Below, piece after piece: positions 16,754 through 26,257 of a stretch of DNA of 64,000 bases (the stretch's first letter is position 1; each line of letters begins with the position of its first letter). The notes beneath the pieces were generated by a model. The model was given only the letters and a program-made list of their open reading frames with translations, was not told the origin of the DNA and ran no database searches. The stretch comes from Sphingomonas sp. SCN 67-18. Its GTDB lineage: Bacteria > Pseudomonadota > Alphaproteobacteria > Sphingomonadales > Sphingomonadaceae. The DNA is taken from NCBI RefSeq assembly GCF_001724715.1, contig NZ_MEFG01000026.1:19564-83563 (forward strand). Direction: 5' to 3'. A program made the position numbers and the translations under genes.

Positions 16754-17371
16754 ATGGGAATCTCAGCGGAAGATCTCAGGCGTTCGGTGGATGAGGTGGC
16801 GGCGATAGAGCCGGGTTTCGCCGGGGTGATCGGTCGGATCGGCTATCCCGCGCCGCGTATCCGGGTGCCGGGATATGAAACCCTGCTGCGCACCATCGTC
16901 GGCCAGCAGGTGAGCGTGAAGGCCGCGCAATCGGTGTGGAACAAGCTGGACGGGCTGGTCGGCGGCGCGGCCGACCCCGCCAATATGGTGAAGGCCAGCG
17001 ACGAGATGCTCAGGGGCGCGGGGCTTTCCCGGCAAAAGGCGGGCTATGCGCGCAGCCTGGCGGGCGAGGTGACCAGCGGCGCGCTGAACCTCTCATCCCT
17101 GCCGGCCGACGATGAGGACGCCATCGCCGCGCTCACCCGGGTCAAGGGCATCGGCCGCTGGTCGGCGGAAATCTACCTGCTGTTCGCCGAAGGGCGGCGC
17201 GACGTCTGGCCCGCGGGCGATCTCGCCATCCAGATCGCGGTCGGGCAGATATTGGGGCACGCGGAACGGCCGAGCGAAAAGGCCATCCGCACCCTTGCCG
17301 AGGCATGGCGGCCGCACCGCGGCGCGGTCGCCCTGCTTGCCTGGCACCATTATAACACCCCGGTGCTGTAG
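16754..17371 (+). CDS. alkA: DNA-3-methyladenine glycosylase II (AlkA-like)
   Basis: A 205-residue HhH-GPD base-excision enzyme that removes alkylated purines. The helix-hairpin-helix is [20 protein letters not shown], and the catalytic Asp lies in [14 protein letters not shown]. The segment [18 protein letters not shown] is the family N-terminal core. It lacks the extra N-terminal domain of E. coli AlkA, like many alphaproteobacterial versions. An upstream in-frame extension exists, but the ATG at 16754 gives the usual length. Divergent from the ferredoxin gene. Confidence 0.9.
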   Translation: MGISAEDLRRSVDEVAAIEPGFAGVIGRIGYPAPRIRVPGYETLLRTIVGQQVSVKAAQSVWNKLDGLVGGAADPANMVKASDEMLRGAGLSRQKAGYARSLAGEVTSGALNLSSLPADDEDAIAALTRVKGIGRWSAEIYLLFAEGRRDVWPAGDLAIQIAVGQILGHAERPSEKAIRTLAEAWRPHRGAVALLAWHHYNTPVL

Positions 17372-17478
17372 CGCGTCGGGGCCGTATCGCGGCGGCGTGC
17401 CGGGCGCCTTGCAGCGCCGATCGGCGTCCCGATCGCGGGAGAGGCTTGCCCGCGAGGCATATCATCCTATCTGCCTTG

Positions 17479-19473
17479 ATGATGACACGCACCCCTTCCT
17501 TCTCCGCGCCCGGCCATTCGGCCGCGCCGGATGCCCCGCTGATCGAACGCGCCAGGCTGTTCGGTAATCCCACCCGCGCCCAGGGGCGGATCAGCCCGGA
17601 CGGACGCCATCTGTCCTGGCTGGCCCCGCGCGACGGCGTGATGAACATCTGGGTCGCACCCATCGCGGACCCGGCCGCCGCGCGGCCGATGACGGCGGAA
17701 AAGACCCGCCCCATCCAGCAGCATTTCTGGGCGCCGGACAGCAGCCGCGTCCTCTTCGTCCAGGACAAGGGCGGGGATGAGAATTTCCTGCTCTATAGCG
17801 TCGATGTCGCGACCGGCGTGGAGACGAACCTGACGCCGTTCGAAAATACGCGGCTGACGGTGGTGGGTTCATCGAACACCATCAAGGACCGCATCCTCAT
17901 CGGCCTCAACAACCGCGATCCGCACTGGCACGACGTCCATAGCCTCAACCTGACCACCGGCGCCCTGACGGAGGTTATGCGTGCGGACGGTTATGCCGGC
18001 TTCCTGGCTGACGACGATCTGGACCTGCGCATGGCGCTGCGGCCCAATGCGGACGGCGGCATGGATTATTTCCGCATCACGGGCGGCACGGTGGAGGAGC
18101 AGCCCTTCGCATCGACCGGACTGGACGATTCGCTGACGACCGCGCCGGCCGGCTTTACCACGGATGGCAGGACGCTCTACTGGCTGGACAGCCGTGGACG
18201 CGACACGGCGGCGCTGATCGCCCAGACGGTGGCGACGGGCGAAAGCCGGATCGTCGCGGAAAACCCGAAGGCCGATATCGGCGGGGTGATGACCAACCCG
18301 ACGACCGGAGAGGTCGAGGCCTATTCGGCCACCTATCTGCATACGGAGTGGACGGCCATCGACCCCGCCGTCGCACAATCGCTGGCCTTCCTCGGGGCCA
18401 GGCTGGTCGGCGATATCACGGTCACGTCGCGCACCGACGCGGACGACAAGTGGCTCGTCGCCAACGATCCGGTGACGAGCCCGCCCGCCGTCTATCTCTA
18501 CGACCGCGCAAAGGGCACGCTGGACGTGCTTTATGTCAGCCGGCCGGACCTTCAGGGCGCGCCGCTGGTGCCCATGCACGCCCGTGAGATCCGGGCGCGC
18601 GACGGGCTGACGCTGCCCGCCTATCTCAGCCTGCCGCCGGGCTGCGATGCCGATGGGGATGGGCGGCCCGACAAGCCGGTGCCCATGGTGCTGCTGGTCC
18701 ATGGCGGGCCGTGGGCGCGCGACCATTTCGGCTATAACAGCTATCACCAGTGGCTCGCCAATCGCGGCTATGCGGTGCTCTCGGTCAATTTCCGCGGCTC
18801 GACCGGCTTCGGCAAGGCATTCATCTCCGCCGGCGACCTGCAATGGGGCCGCAAGATGCACGACGACCTGCTGGACGCCGTCGACTGGGCGGTGGACGCG
18901 GGCGTCGCCGATGGCGATCGGGTGGCGATCATGGGCGGTTCCTATGGCGGCTATGCGACGCTCGCCGGCATGGCCTTCACGCCAACCCGCTTCGCCTGCG
19001 GCGTCGATATCGTCGGCCCATCCAATCTGGAAACGCTGCTCAAGACCATCCCGCCCTATTGGGCGCCGGTCATCGAACAGTTCCACAGGCGCATGGGCAA
19101 TCCCGGCACGGCCGAAGGGCTGGCGATGCTCAAGGAGCGTTCGCCTCTATATGCCGCCGACCGCATCGTCAGGCCGCTGCTGATCGGCCAGGGCGCGAAC
19201 GATCCGCGCGTCAACCAGGCGGAGAGCGACCAGATCGTCGACGCGATGAAGGCCAAGGGGATTCCGGTCACCTATGTGCTGTTCCCGGACGAAGGGCATG
19301 GTTTCGCCCGGCCGGAAAACAACATTGCATTCAACGCGGTCACCGAAGGCTTTCTGGCGAAATGCCTGGGCGGCCGCGCCGAGCCGATCGGCGACACGGT
19401 GAAGGCGTCGACCGCGCAGGTGCCGTGGGGCGCGTCCTTCACCCCCGGGCTGGATGCCGCGCTGGCGCAATGA
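17479..19473 (+). CDS. S9 family prolyl oligopeptidase-like serine peptidase
   Basis: A 664-residue alpha/beta-hydrolase peptidase of the acylaminoacyl-peptidase type. The N-terminal half is a beta-propeller with repeated blades (GRISPDGRHLSWLAPRDG, and HFWAPDSSRVLFVQDKGG). The C-terminal hydrolase domain has the nucleophile in GGSYGGYA, the Asp in GANDPRVN and the His in DEGHGFARPEN. No signal peptide is visible, so it is probably cytoplasmic. The start is uncertain: an upstream TTG at 17446 is in frame, and neither start has an ideal SD. A strong hairpin follows the stop. Confidence 0.93.
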   Translation: MMTRTPSFSAPGHSAAPDAPLIERARLFGNPTRAQGRISPDGRHLSWLAPRDGVMNIWVAPIADPAAARPMTAEKTRPIQQHFWAPDSSRVLFVQDKGGDENFLLYSVDVATGVETNLTPFENTRLTVVGSSNTIKDRILIGLNNRDPHWHDVHSLNLTTGALTEVMRADGYAGFLADDDLDLRMALRPNADGGMDYFRITGGTVEEQPFASTGLDDSLTTAPAGFTTDGRTLYWLDSRGRDTAALIAQTVATGESRIVAENPKADIGGVMTNPTTGEVEAYSATYLHTEWTAIDPAVAQSLAFLGARLVGDITVTSRTDADDKWLVANDPVTSPPAVYLYDRAKGTLDVLYVSRPDLQGAPLVPMHAREIRARDGLTLPAYLSLPPGCDADGDGRPDKPVPMVLLVHGGPWARDHFGYNSYHQWLANRGYAVLSVNFRGSTGFGKAFISAGDLQWGRKMHDDLLDAVDWAVDAGVADGDRVAIMGGSYGGYATLAGMAFTPTRFACGVDIVGPSNLETLLKTIPPYWAPVIEQFHRRMGNPGTAEGLAMLKERSPLYAADRIVRPLLIGQGANDPRVNQAESDQIVDAMKAKGIPVTYVLFPDEGHGFARPENNIAFNAVTEGFLAKCLGGRAEPIGDTVKASTAQVPWGASFTPGLDAALAQ

Positions 19474-19476
19474 GAT

Positions 19477-19505
19477 CGCCGCGGCCGGGCGGTCCGGCCG
19501 CGGCG
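19477..19505. terminator. Perfect 12-bp hairpin between convergent genes
   Basis: CGCCGCGGCCGG (19477-19488), loop GCGGT, CCGGCCGCGGCG (19494-19505). It lies four bases after the S9 peptidase stop and ten before the peroxidase stop on the other strand. There is a C-run instead of a T-run, so it may act as a bidirectional transcription block or RNA 3'-end stabiliser. Confidence 0.65.
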
Positions 19506-19515
19506 TCCCCCCCCC

Positions 19516-21003
19516 TTATGCGACGCCCGCGAAACGGAGCAGGTCGACCATCCTGAAGTCGTCGCCCTGTCGGCCGGGATCGACGGTGGGCAGGAAGGGC
19601 TGCCATTCCGGGTCCTGCGCGCGATAGGAGCTGCGATCCCCGTCGATCAGCCCCAGGAACACCTCGGCGACAATGCGGCCGCCCACCGCACCCAGCCGCT
19701 CGCCGCTCTGCTGCACCGCAGCCTCGCGCAGGATGTAGAACCATAGCGGCGTATTGTCGTCCATGTGCCAGGGCTTCAGCATGGCCAGATCGGCCTTGGA
19801 CAGCGGGGTCTCGCCCATCGCATTGGCGACGCGCTGGCCGGAAGGCAGCGAGAAGGTGAGGTGGCGCAGCAGGTTGCGCTGGGCCAGCGACGACGGGTTG
19901 GTCTTGGGATCCGGGTTGGATACGACGCTCGCAGGCAGGCGGAACAGCGCGGTGGAAAGCGTGGTGTCGATCTTCTTGCCCGGCTTCACCTCGCCGTCGC
20001 CGAGGTCGAAGAAGGTCGGCCAGTCGACAAAGCGCCGCTTGGCCCGGCAGCCGCCGGAAAGATCGTCCGGGTCGAGCGGGTTGGCCGGGTTTTCCTTGAA
20101 GATCATCGCGAAGAACGGCTGGTTGCCCGGATTGCCCTTGAAATTGGCGCGGTAGGAAGGGCGGATCTGGCTGTGGCCGAAACGATAGGCCGCGACGGAG
20201 AATTCCACCGGAATATAAGGCTCGTTGCGCCATTTGTAGAATTTGCGGCCGTTTTCGAGGATGTCGTTGACCAGCGCGTCGCCACAGGTCTTCTTCAGGA
20301 ATTCGTGGACCACGATCCACTGATAATGCCAGCGCACGATCCGCTGCGCTTCCGCGAACACCTCGCCCGGCGCGGTGAGGCCGATCTCGTTCTTCACATA
20401 ATCGACCACCGCATTGTGGAAACGCAGGAACGCCACCTGCAGCTGGCAGATGATCAGATTCTCGTCGTCGCGCGGGTCGCCGATCAGCGCGGTCAGCTGG
20501 CTGTTGCGGGGCACGTCGTTCCGGCCCGCTGTGCCGGTCGGCTCCAGCAGGAACTTGATGCCCTGCCCGGCCTTCTGGTCGTAAAGGTGCGGGCTGGCCC
20601 CGGGGCCAGCGCCATAGACATTGTCCAGCCCCAGCGACGGCGTGCGGAAATTGGCGATCTGCTCGGGGTCGGCCTGTCGTTCCAGGCTGGATGTCGGATC
20701 GAAGGTGATATCATGGTCCAGAAACTGGCCGAGAAAGGTCATGCCGGCGGACAGGTTGGGGTTGTTGCTGTTGTTGGCCGACAGGTTGAGGTCGGTGATC
20801 AGCAATTTGGGGTCGGCGCCCAGATTCTCGCCCGCGTCCATCGGCCCGCCGGGCGCACCGATGTCCAGCAGCGCCTTGCGGACCACGGGCGTGTCGGAGG
20901 AAAAGGCCGGCAGATTGCCGAACATCCTGCCGAAACGGCCTGAATCATAATAGCTTGATACGGGGGGGACGATGTCCCTGGGGTAGATGCCATGACGGGC
21001 CAT
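19516..21003 (-). CDS. Animal-type haem peroxidase family protein
   Basis: A 495-residue member of the peroxidase-cyclooxygenase superfamily. The distal segment FLGQFLDHDITFDPTSSL carries the distal His and the covalent-haem/calcium Asp region. Downstream segments are RNSQLTALIGDPRDDENLII, FLRFHNAVVDYV, and WHYQWIVVHEFLKKTCG with the proximal His. The start MARHGIYPRD at 21003 has AGGAGAG upstream; a longer in-frame extension to 21147 lacks one. No signal peptide is seen, so cytoplasmic or non-classical export. Bacterial homologues are poorly studied; substrate unknown. Confidence 0.88.
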   Translation of the reverse strand: MARHGIYPRDIVPPVSSYYDSGRFGRMFGNLPAFSSDTPVVRKALLDIGAPGGPMDAGENLGADPKLLITDLNLSANNSNNPNLSAGMTFLGQFLDHDITFDPTSSLERQADPEQIANFRTPSLGLDNVYGAGPGASPHLYDQKAGQGIKFLLEPTGTAGRNDVPRNSQLTALIGDPRDDENLIICQLQVAFLRFHNAVVDYVKNEIGLTAPGEVFAEAQRIVRWHYQWIVVHEFLKKTCGDALVNDILENGRKFYKWRNEPYIPVEFSVAAYRFGHSQIRPSYRANFKGNPGNQPFFAMIFKENPANPLDPDDLSGGCRAKRRFVDWPTFFDLGDGEVKPGKKIDTTLSTALFRLPASVVSNPDPKTNPSSLAQRNLLRHLTFSLPSGQRVANAMGETPLSKADLAMLKPWHMDDNTPLWFYILREAAVQQSGERLGAVGGRIVAEVFLGLIDGDRSSYRAQDPEWQPFLPTVDPGRQGDDFRMVDLLRFAGVA

Positions 21004-21133
21004 GATGCTCTCCTGTTGACGCAACAGACCACCGGACCTGGAAACCCCCTGATCCGGCGCGCAACCCGAAAGCAATATTGGATGCTGCCCGCCTGTACGG
21101 CGAACATCATGTGACCTCTTTGAGTCATGACAC

Positions 21134-21161
21134 AGCTGTTCCCTCAAGCTGTTCCTGTCAA
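21134..21161 (-). promoter_or_regulatory. Putative peroxidase promoter with direct repeats
   Basis: On the minus strand TTGACA (21156-21161) is followed directly by two copies of GGAACAGCT, 13 bases apart (21147-21155 and 21134-21142). A clear -10 is missing. The repeats could be an activator or repressor site for the haem peroxidase gene starting at 21003. Confidence 0.3.
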
Positions 21162-21246
21162 TTCAGGGATGTCGCAAATATCCAATGCGCGCTCACCATG
21201 CGCCAGTCCGAATAATTATCGCGCCCGGCCTATGGTTTACTTTGGC

Positions 21247-22101
21247 TTAACTGGATTTGCGTGCCGGGATTTCCAGATTGTCGATCAGTCGGGTGCCCCC
21301 GATTCGCGCGGCGGCGAGCAACCGCGCGGGCCGGTCCGGCGCGGCGACGGGGCGCAGCGTCTCCGCATCGCACAGCGCGACATAGTCGACCGGGCCGAAA
21401 CCCGCCTTTTCCAGCATGGCCACGGCGCGCGCGATGGCGGCGGCCGTATCCTCGCCCTGGCCGATCGCCGCCGCCGCCTCGCCAAGCGCGCGGGGCAGGG
21501 CGCGGGCGGCGGCGCGCTGTTCCGCGTCCAGATAGGCGTTGCGCGAGGACAGGGCCAGCCCGTCCTCGTCCCGCTGGGTGGCCACGCCGACGATCTCGAT
21601 GCCGAAATTCAGGTCGCGCACCATGCGGCGGATGACGGCAAGCTGCTGGAAATCCTTCTCGCCGAACAGCGCGATATCGGGGCCAAGCTGGTTGAACAGC
21701 TTGGCGACCACGGTGGCGACGCCGTCGAAATGGCCGGGCCGCGCCGCGCCGTCCAGTCCGTCGCTCACGCCGCTTACCGATATGTTGGTGGCAAAGCCGT
21801 CCGGGTACATGGTCTCCACGTCGGGCAGCCACAGCAGCGCGCAGCCGGCGTCGGCCAGCATGGCGGCGTCCTTGGCGGCGCGGCGCGGATAGGCGTCGAG
21901 GTCCTCATTGGGGCCAAACTGGCGCGGATTGACGAAAATCGAGGCGACGACATGGTCGGCGCGCCGCCGCGCTTCGGCCACCAGCGCCATGTGGCCGGCG
22001 TGCAGCGCGCCCATGGTCGGCACAAGCGCCACCGTGCCGCCATCCCTGCGGAATGCGGCCACGGCCTTGCGAAGCGCTTTCAATTGACGGACCGTTTGCA
22101 C
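21247..22101 (-). CDS. panC: Pantothenate synthetase
   Basis: Condenses pantoate and beta-alanine with ATP to make pantothenate, for coenzyme A; 284 residues. Seen are the nucleotide-binding VPTMGALHAGHMALV (HxGH), FVNPRQFGPNEDLDAYPR, and FGEKDFQQLAVIRRMVRDLN with SSRNAYLDAEQR, including the KMSKS-like loop. It is a lone gene, divergent from mipZ by 86 bases. Confidence 0.97.
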   Translation of the reverse strand: MQTVRQLKALRKAVAAFRRDGGTVALVPTMGALHAGHMALVAEARRRADHVVASIFVNPRQFGPNEDLDAYPRRAAKDAAMLADAGCALLWLPDVETMYPDGFATNISVSGVSDGLDGAARPGHFDGVATVVAKLFNQLGPDIALFGEKDFQQLAVIRRMVRDLNFGIEIVGVATQRDEDGLALSSRNAYLDAEQRAAARALPRALGEAAAAIGQGEDTAAAIARAVAMLEKAGFGPVDYVALCDAETLRPVAAPDRPARLLAAARIGGTRLIDNLEIPARKSS

Positions 22102-22187
22102 CGGGGTGCGGCCTCCGATATGGGCGGGAGGCGTTCTTTAGGGGGGCGCAGGGGCCTCGATCAAGAGAATAGGACGCAAGGCGACGC

Positions 22188-22976
22188 ATGGCATCTCACG
22201 GCGTTCATCATATCGTTTTCGCCAATGAAAAGGGCGGCACCGGCAAGTCGACGACGGCGGTGCACGTCGCCGTCGCGCTGGCGGCGACGGGCAAGCGGGT
22301 GGCGACGATCGACCTCGACCATCGCCAGCGCACGCTGGCGCGCTATCTGGAAAACCGCGCGGAGACGATCAAGCGCCGGGGCATCGCGCTGCCTCAGCCC
22401 AGCTTCCGCACCTTCGACGGCGAATCCGAGGCCGCGTTCGAGGCGGCGCTGGAGGAAATCGGCGCGGATGCGGACTTCGTCGTCATCGACACGCCCGGGC
22501 GCGACGATCCCTATGCCCGCATCGCCGCCACCCGCGCCAACACGCTGGTCACGCCGATGAACGACAGCTTCGTCGATTTCGACCTGATCGGCCAGGTCGA
22601 TCCGGAAAGCTACAAGGTCAGCCGGCCCAGCTTCTATGCCGAACTGATCTGGGATGCCCGCAAGGCGCGCGCCAAGACGGACGGTGTGACGATCGACTGG
22701 GTGGTGCTGCGCAACCGGCTCCAGCATATCGAGGCGCGCAACATGCGCCGGGTGGGCGACGCGCTGGGGCAATTGTCGAAGCGGGTCGGCTTCCGCCTGA
22801 TTCCCGGCCTTGGCGAACGGGTCATCTACCGCGAACTCTTCCCGAGCGGGCTGACGCTGCTGGATATCGGCCATCTGAAGGATGTCGGCCTCAGCCATGT
22901 CGCCGCGCGGCAGGAATTGCGCGAACTGGTTTCCGCGCTGGCCCTGCCGGACGGCAGCGGAGGGGCGGCCGGCTGA
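22188..22976 (+). CDS. mipZ: Division-plane positioning ATPase MipZ
   Basis: A 262-residue ParA-family ATPase. It has the deviant Walker [16 protein letters not shown] and [19 protein letters not shown]. The C-terminal half, [20 protein letters not shown] and [19 protein letters not shown], is typical of alphaproteobacterial MipZ rather than chromosomal ParA. In Caulobacter MipZ binds ParB near the poles and inhibits FtsZ assembly, so Z-rings form at mid-cell. Stop and start overlap with a J-domain gene (TGATG). Confidence 0.92.
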   Translation: MASHGVHHIVFANEKGGTGKSTTAVHVAVALAATGKRVATIDLDHRQRTLARYLENRAETIKRRGIALPQPSFRTFDGESEAAFEAALEEIGADADFVVIDTPGRDDPYARIAATRANTLVTPMNDSFVDFDLIGQVDPESYKVSRPSFYAELIWDARKARAKTDGVTIDWVVLRNRLQHIEARNMRRVGDALGQLSKRVGFRLIPGLGERVIYRELFPSGLTLLDIGHLKDVGLSHVAARQELRELVSALALPDGSGGAAG

Positions 22977-23251
22977 TGGCCAAGCTGCTGCTGATCGCCG
23001 CGCTGGCGTTTATCGGCTGGCTGTGGTGGCGGGGGCGCAAGGTCCGGCTGGCGATGCCGTTGGAGGAAGCGCGCGCCCTGCTGGGCGTCGATGCCGGCGC
23101 GGACGGGGACGCGGTGCGCGCCGCCCATCGCCGCATCATCGCCCGCGTTCACCCGGATGCGGGCGGCAGCGCCGATCTGGCCCGGCGGACCAATTTGGCG
23201 CGCGATCTGTTATTGGCGGATCTGGCCGGCCGGCCACCCGCTTCCCGCTGA
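22976..23251 (+). CDS. Membrane-anchored J-domain (DnaJ-like) protein
   Basis: A 91-residue protein: one N-terminal transmembrane helix ([16 protein letters not shown]), a short linker, then a compact J domain [20 protein letters not shown] with the HPD motif in [16 protein letters not shown]. This layout resembles the mitochondrial import J-protein Tim14/Pam18 and its alphaproteobacterial relatives. It probably stimulates DnaK at the inner membrane. It is coupled to mipZ by a one-base overlap. Confidence 0.85.
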   Translation: MAKLLLIAALAFIGWLWWRGRKVRLAMPLEEARALLGVDAGADGDAVRAAHRRIIARVHPDAGGSADLARRTNLARDLLLADLAGRPPASR

Positions 23252-23268
23252 CCCATCGGAGTAGATTG

Positions 23269-24657
23269 ATGACCCACATATTCCACCCGACGACGCTGCG
23301 CGAATATGACATTCGCGGCATTGTGGGCGACACGCTGCACGCGGCGGACGCACACGCGATCGGCCGGGGCTTCGGCACGCTGCTGCGCCGGGCGGGCGGC
23401 ACGCGGGTGGCAGTGGGCTATGACGGGCGGGCGTCCTCCCCGTCGCTGTCCGATGCGCTGGTCGACGGGCTTACCGCCAGCGGCGTCGATGTCGTCCGCA
23501 TCGGCCTCGGCCCCACGCCGATGCTCTATTATGCGGAGGCGGTGCTAGAAGTGGATGGCGGCGTCCAGATAACCGGCAGCCACAATCCCGCAGATTATAA
23601 CGGCTTCAAGATGGTGCTGAAGCAGCTGCCTTTTTACGGCGAGGACATCCAGACGCTGGGCCGCATGGCGGCGGAGGGCGACTGGGATGAGGCCGACGCG
23701 CGCGGCACCGTCACCGATTTCGACATCATGGACGAATATGTCGACCGGCTGGTCGCGGGCTATGCCGGCGGCGCGTTCCGCATCGGCTGGGATGCCGGCA
23801 ACGGCGCGGCCGGCCCGGTGATCGAGAAGCTGGTCAAGCTGCTGCCGGGTGAGCATCACCTGCTGTTCACCGATGTCGACGCGAATTTCCCCAACCATCA
23901 TCCCGATCCCACCGAGGAGAAGAACCTGGCCGACCTGAAGCGGCTGGTCGCGGAGAAGTCGCTCGATTTCGGCGTGGCTTTCGACGGCGACGGCGACCGG
24001 ATCGGCGCGGTGGACGGCAAGGGCCGCGTGGTCTGGGGCGATCAGCTGCTCGGCATTCTCGCCGAACCGGTGCTAAAGGCCGTGCCCGGCGGCACCATCA
24101 TCGCTGACGTCAAGACGTCGCAGGCGCTTTACGACCGGGTGGCTGAGCTGGGCGGCACGCCGCTGATGTGGAAGACCGGCCACAGCCTCATCAAATCCAA
24201 GATGAAGGAAGTGGACAGCCCGCTGGGCGGCGAGATGAGCGGCCACATCTTCTTCGCCTGGGATTATTATGGTTTCGACGACGCCATCTACGCCGCGGTG
24301 CGGCTGATGGGCGCGGTCCGCATGTCGGGCACGTCGCTGACCGGGTTGAAGGACGCCATGCCGACCATGGTCAACACCCCGGAAATGCGCTTCCAGGTCG
24401 ATGAAAGCCGCAAATTCGCGGTGGTTGACGAGGTGCTCGACCGGCTGGAGGCGGAGGGCGCGGACGTCAACCGGACCGACGGCGCGCGGGTGAACACGGC
24501 GGACGGCTGGTGGCTGCTGCGCGCCTCCAACACGCAGGACGTGCTGGTCGCCCGCGCCGAGGCGAAGGACGAGGCTGGCCTTGCCCGGCTGCTGGCGATG
24601 ATCGACGCGCAGCTGGCGGCGTCGGGAATCCAGCGGGGCGAACAGGCCGGGCATTGA
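23269..24657 (+). CDS. Phosphomannomutase/phosphoglucomutase
   Basis: A 462-residue alpha-D-phosphohexomutase interconverting mannose- or glucose-6-phosphate and the 1-phosphates for polysaccharide and LPS precursors. The four site loops are visible: phosphoserine [15 protein letters not shown], metal loop FDGDGDRIG, sugar-specificity [10 protein letters not shown], and phosphate-binding [13 protein letters not shown] precedes the ATG by seven bases. It follows the J-protein by 17 bases on the same strand, so an operon with mipZ is likely. The length fits the AlgC/PMM-PGM group. Confidence 0.94.
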   Translation: MTHIFHPTTLREYDIRGIVGDTLHAADAHAIGRGFGTLLRRAGGTRVAVGYDGRASSPSLSDALVDGLTASGVDVVRIGLGPTPMLYYAEAVLEVDGGVQITGSHNPADYNGFKMVLKQLPFYGEDIQTLGRMAAEGDWDEADARGTVTDFDIMDEYVDRLVAGYAGGAFRIGWDAGNGAAGPVIEKLVKLLPGEHHLLFTDVDANFPNHHPDPTEEKNLADLKRLVAEKSLDFGVAFDGDGDRIGAVDGKGRVVWGDQLLGILAEPVLKAVPGGTIIADVKTSQALYDRVAELGGTPLMWKTGHSLIKSKMKEVDSPLGGEMSGHIFFAWDYYGFDDAIYAAVRLMGAVRMSGTSLTGLKDAMPTMVNTPEMRFQVDESRKFAVVDEVLDRLEAEGADVNRTDGARVNTADGWWLLRASNTQDVLVARAEAKDEAGLARLLAMIDAQLAASGIQRGEQAGH

Positions 24658-24686
24658 TTTGTTTCAGGCGGCACCGGCCCGCTCCC

Positions 24687-24729
24687 CCTCCCAACCGCCC
24701 GACAGGGTAACTTATGGGCGGTTGGGAGG
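24687..24729. terminator. Perfect 14-bp inverted repeat between convergent genes
   Basis: CCTCCCAACCGCCC (24687-24700) and GGGCGGTTGGGAGG (24716-24729) around a 15-nt loop. It separates the PMM stop from the exonuclease stop on the other strand and probably ends transcription from both sides, though the T-tract is short. Confidence 0.7.
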
Positions 24730-24733
24730 TTCC

Positions 24734-25735
24734 TCAATCGTCCTCATCCTCATAACCCACCAGGTCCAGCGCCCGCGCCTTGATCTGGCGGGTCATGCAC
24801 CAGTGGATCAGCGCGTCCTCCCGGCCGTGGGTCACCCACACTTCGCGCGGCGCCAGTTCGGTCAGCGTATCGGTCAATTCCTGCCAGTCGGCATGGTCGG
24901 ATATGATCAGCGGCAGCTCCACGCCGCGCTGCACCGCGCGCTGGCGCACCCGCATCCAGCCCGATGCCATGGCGGTGACCGGATCTGGCAGCCGGCGGCT
25001 CCAGCGGTCGCCCAGCGCGGAAGGCGGCGCGACGACGATGTGCCCGCGCATCGCATCCTTCGGCGTGTCCGCCACGGGGCGAAGATCGCCCAGATCGACG
25101 CCGTGCGCGGCGTACAGATCGCACAGCCGCTGCATCGCGCCATGCAGGAAGATGGGGTCGGCATGGCCCATGTCGCGCAGTTCGCGGATCAGCCGCTGCG
25201 CCTTGCCCAGCGCATAGGCGCCCACCAGCACGCAGCGGTCGGGATTGGCGTGGAGCGCCGCAAGCAGCTTGGCCAGCTCGTCGCGCGTGTCCGGGTGACG
25301 GAAGACGGGCAGGCCGAATGTCGCCTCGGTGATGAAGATGTCGCACGGCACCGGCTCGAACGGCGCGCAGGTCGGGTCCGCCCGGCGCTTATAGTCGCCC
25401 GATATCACCGCCCGCTCGCCGCGATGCTCCAGCACGATCTGCGCCGATCCCAGCACATGGCCGGCGGGGACGAGACGCACGGAGACATCGCCCATCGCCA
25501 CCGTCTCGCCATAGGCGACCGCGACGCCGCCGGGCTGGTCGCCATAGCGCGCGCCCATGATCGCCAGCGTTTCCGGTGTCGCCCACACCGCGCCATGGCC
25601 GCCGCGCGCATGATCGGCATGGCCATGGGTGACGAGCGCGCGCGGCTTGGGCTGTGAAGGGTCTATCCACGCATCGGCGGCGGGGATGTAGAGGCCCTCG
25701 GGGCGGGGGGTGATCCAGGATCCGAGGCGCGCCAT
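24734..25735 (-). CDS. Ligase-associated DNA exonuclease (metallo-beta-lactamase fold)
   Basis: A 333-residue SNM1/Artemis-like nuclease. The metal motif is LVTHGHADHARGGH, with further ligands in PAGHVLGSAQI and ISGDYKRR. The helix and SDHADW region LIISDHADWQELTDTL marks the beta-CASP nuclease branch. In many bacteria this protein is encoded with an Lhr-type helicase, a metallophosphoesterase and an ATP-dependent DNA ligase; the first two lie just to the right. The true start is the ATG at 25735 with GAGG before it, although the frame stays open far upstream. It follows a membrane protein by five bases. Confidence 0.9.
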   Translation of the reverse strand: MARLGSWITPRPEGLYIPAADAWIDPSQPKPRALVTHGHADHARGGHGAVWATPETLAIMGARYGDQPGGVAVAYGETVAMGDVSVRLVPAGHVLGSAQIVLEHRGERAVISGDYKRRADPTCAPFEPVPCDIFITEATFGLPVFRHPDTRDELAKLLAALHANPDRCVLVGAYALGKAQRLIRELRDMGHADPIFLHGAMQRLCDLYAAHGVDLGDLRPVADTPKDAMRGHIVVAPPSALGDRWSRRLPDPVTAMASGWMRVRQRAVQRGVELPLIISDHADWQELTDTLTELAPREVWVTHGREDALIHWCMTRQIKARALDLVGYEDEDD

Positions 25736-25740
25736 CGCCT

Positions 25741-26178
25741 CTATATTGTGGTGTCTTCGCCCGTTTCCAGTGCCGCCCGGCTGTTGCCGAGCAGCCCGCC
25801 CAGCGCCGCCGCGCCGACCTTGATGGCGTAGGACATGCCTATCGGCCCCCAGGGGATGGCCTGGTTGGCGGAAAAGCCGAGCAGCAGGACGAAATCGATC
25901 AGCACGAAGAAGATGCCGATCAGCAGCGCCGCGATCAGGCCGCTGCGCCGGTCGCGGCCGCGCGCGATCAGCCAGCCGGCAAGCAGCAGCAACGGCACGC
26001 CGATAGCCAGGGTGATGGTCGGCGCGGCCTCGACGGCATAGGCCTGATAGGCGGCGGCGCTCTGCCCCGGGTTGACGGCGGCGGCATAGGTCAGCACCCA
26101 GGCGACGGTCAGCAATGCGCTGATCACCGTCGCCGCCACGGCATATAGCCCTGCGCGCACGACCAGTCCTGCCGTCAT
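25741..26178 (-). CDS. Hypothetical inner-membrane protein, four predicted helices
   Basis: A 145-residue protein that I do not recognise. Hydrophobic segments include AGLYAVAATVISALLTVAWV, ITLAIGVPLLLLAGWLIA, SGLIAALLIGIFFVLIDFVL and PIGMSYAIKVGAAALGG. The start at 26178 has GGAG eight bases ahead; the frame also opens at 26226. It is transcribed just before the exonuclease gene with a five-base gap, so both are likely in one message, and it lies inside the DNA-repair cluster where a DNA ligase is often found. Confidence 0.72.
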   Translation of the reverse strand: MTAGLVVRAGLYAVAATVISALLTVAWVLTYAAAVNPGQSAAAYQAYAVEAAPTITLAIGVPLLLLAGWLIARGRDRRSGLIAALLIGIFFVLIDFVLLLGFSANQAIPWGPIGMSYAIKVGAAALGGLLGNSRAALETGEDTTI

Positions 26179-26257
26179 ATCCGATGCTCCCGTCCGCCGC
26201 GCTCCGTGCGCGCTCATCGATTGCACTTTGCGACGCGGCGCACGAAATGGAAAGCCT

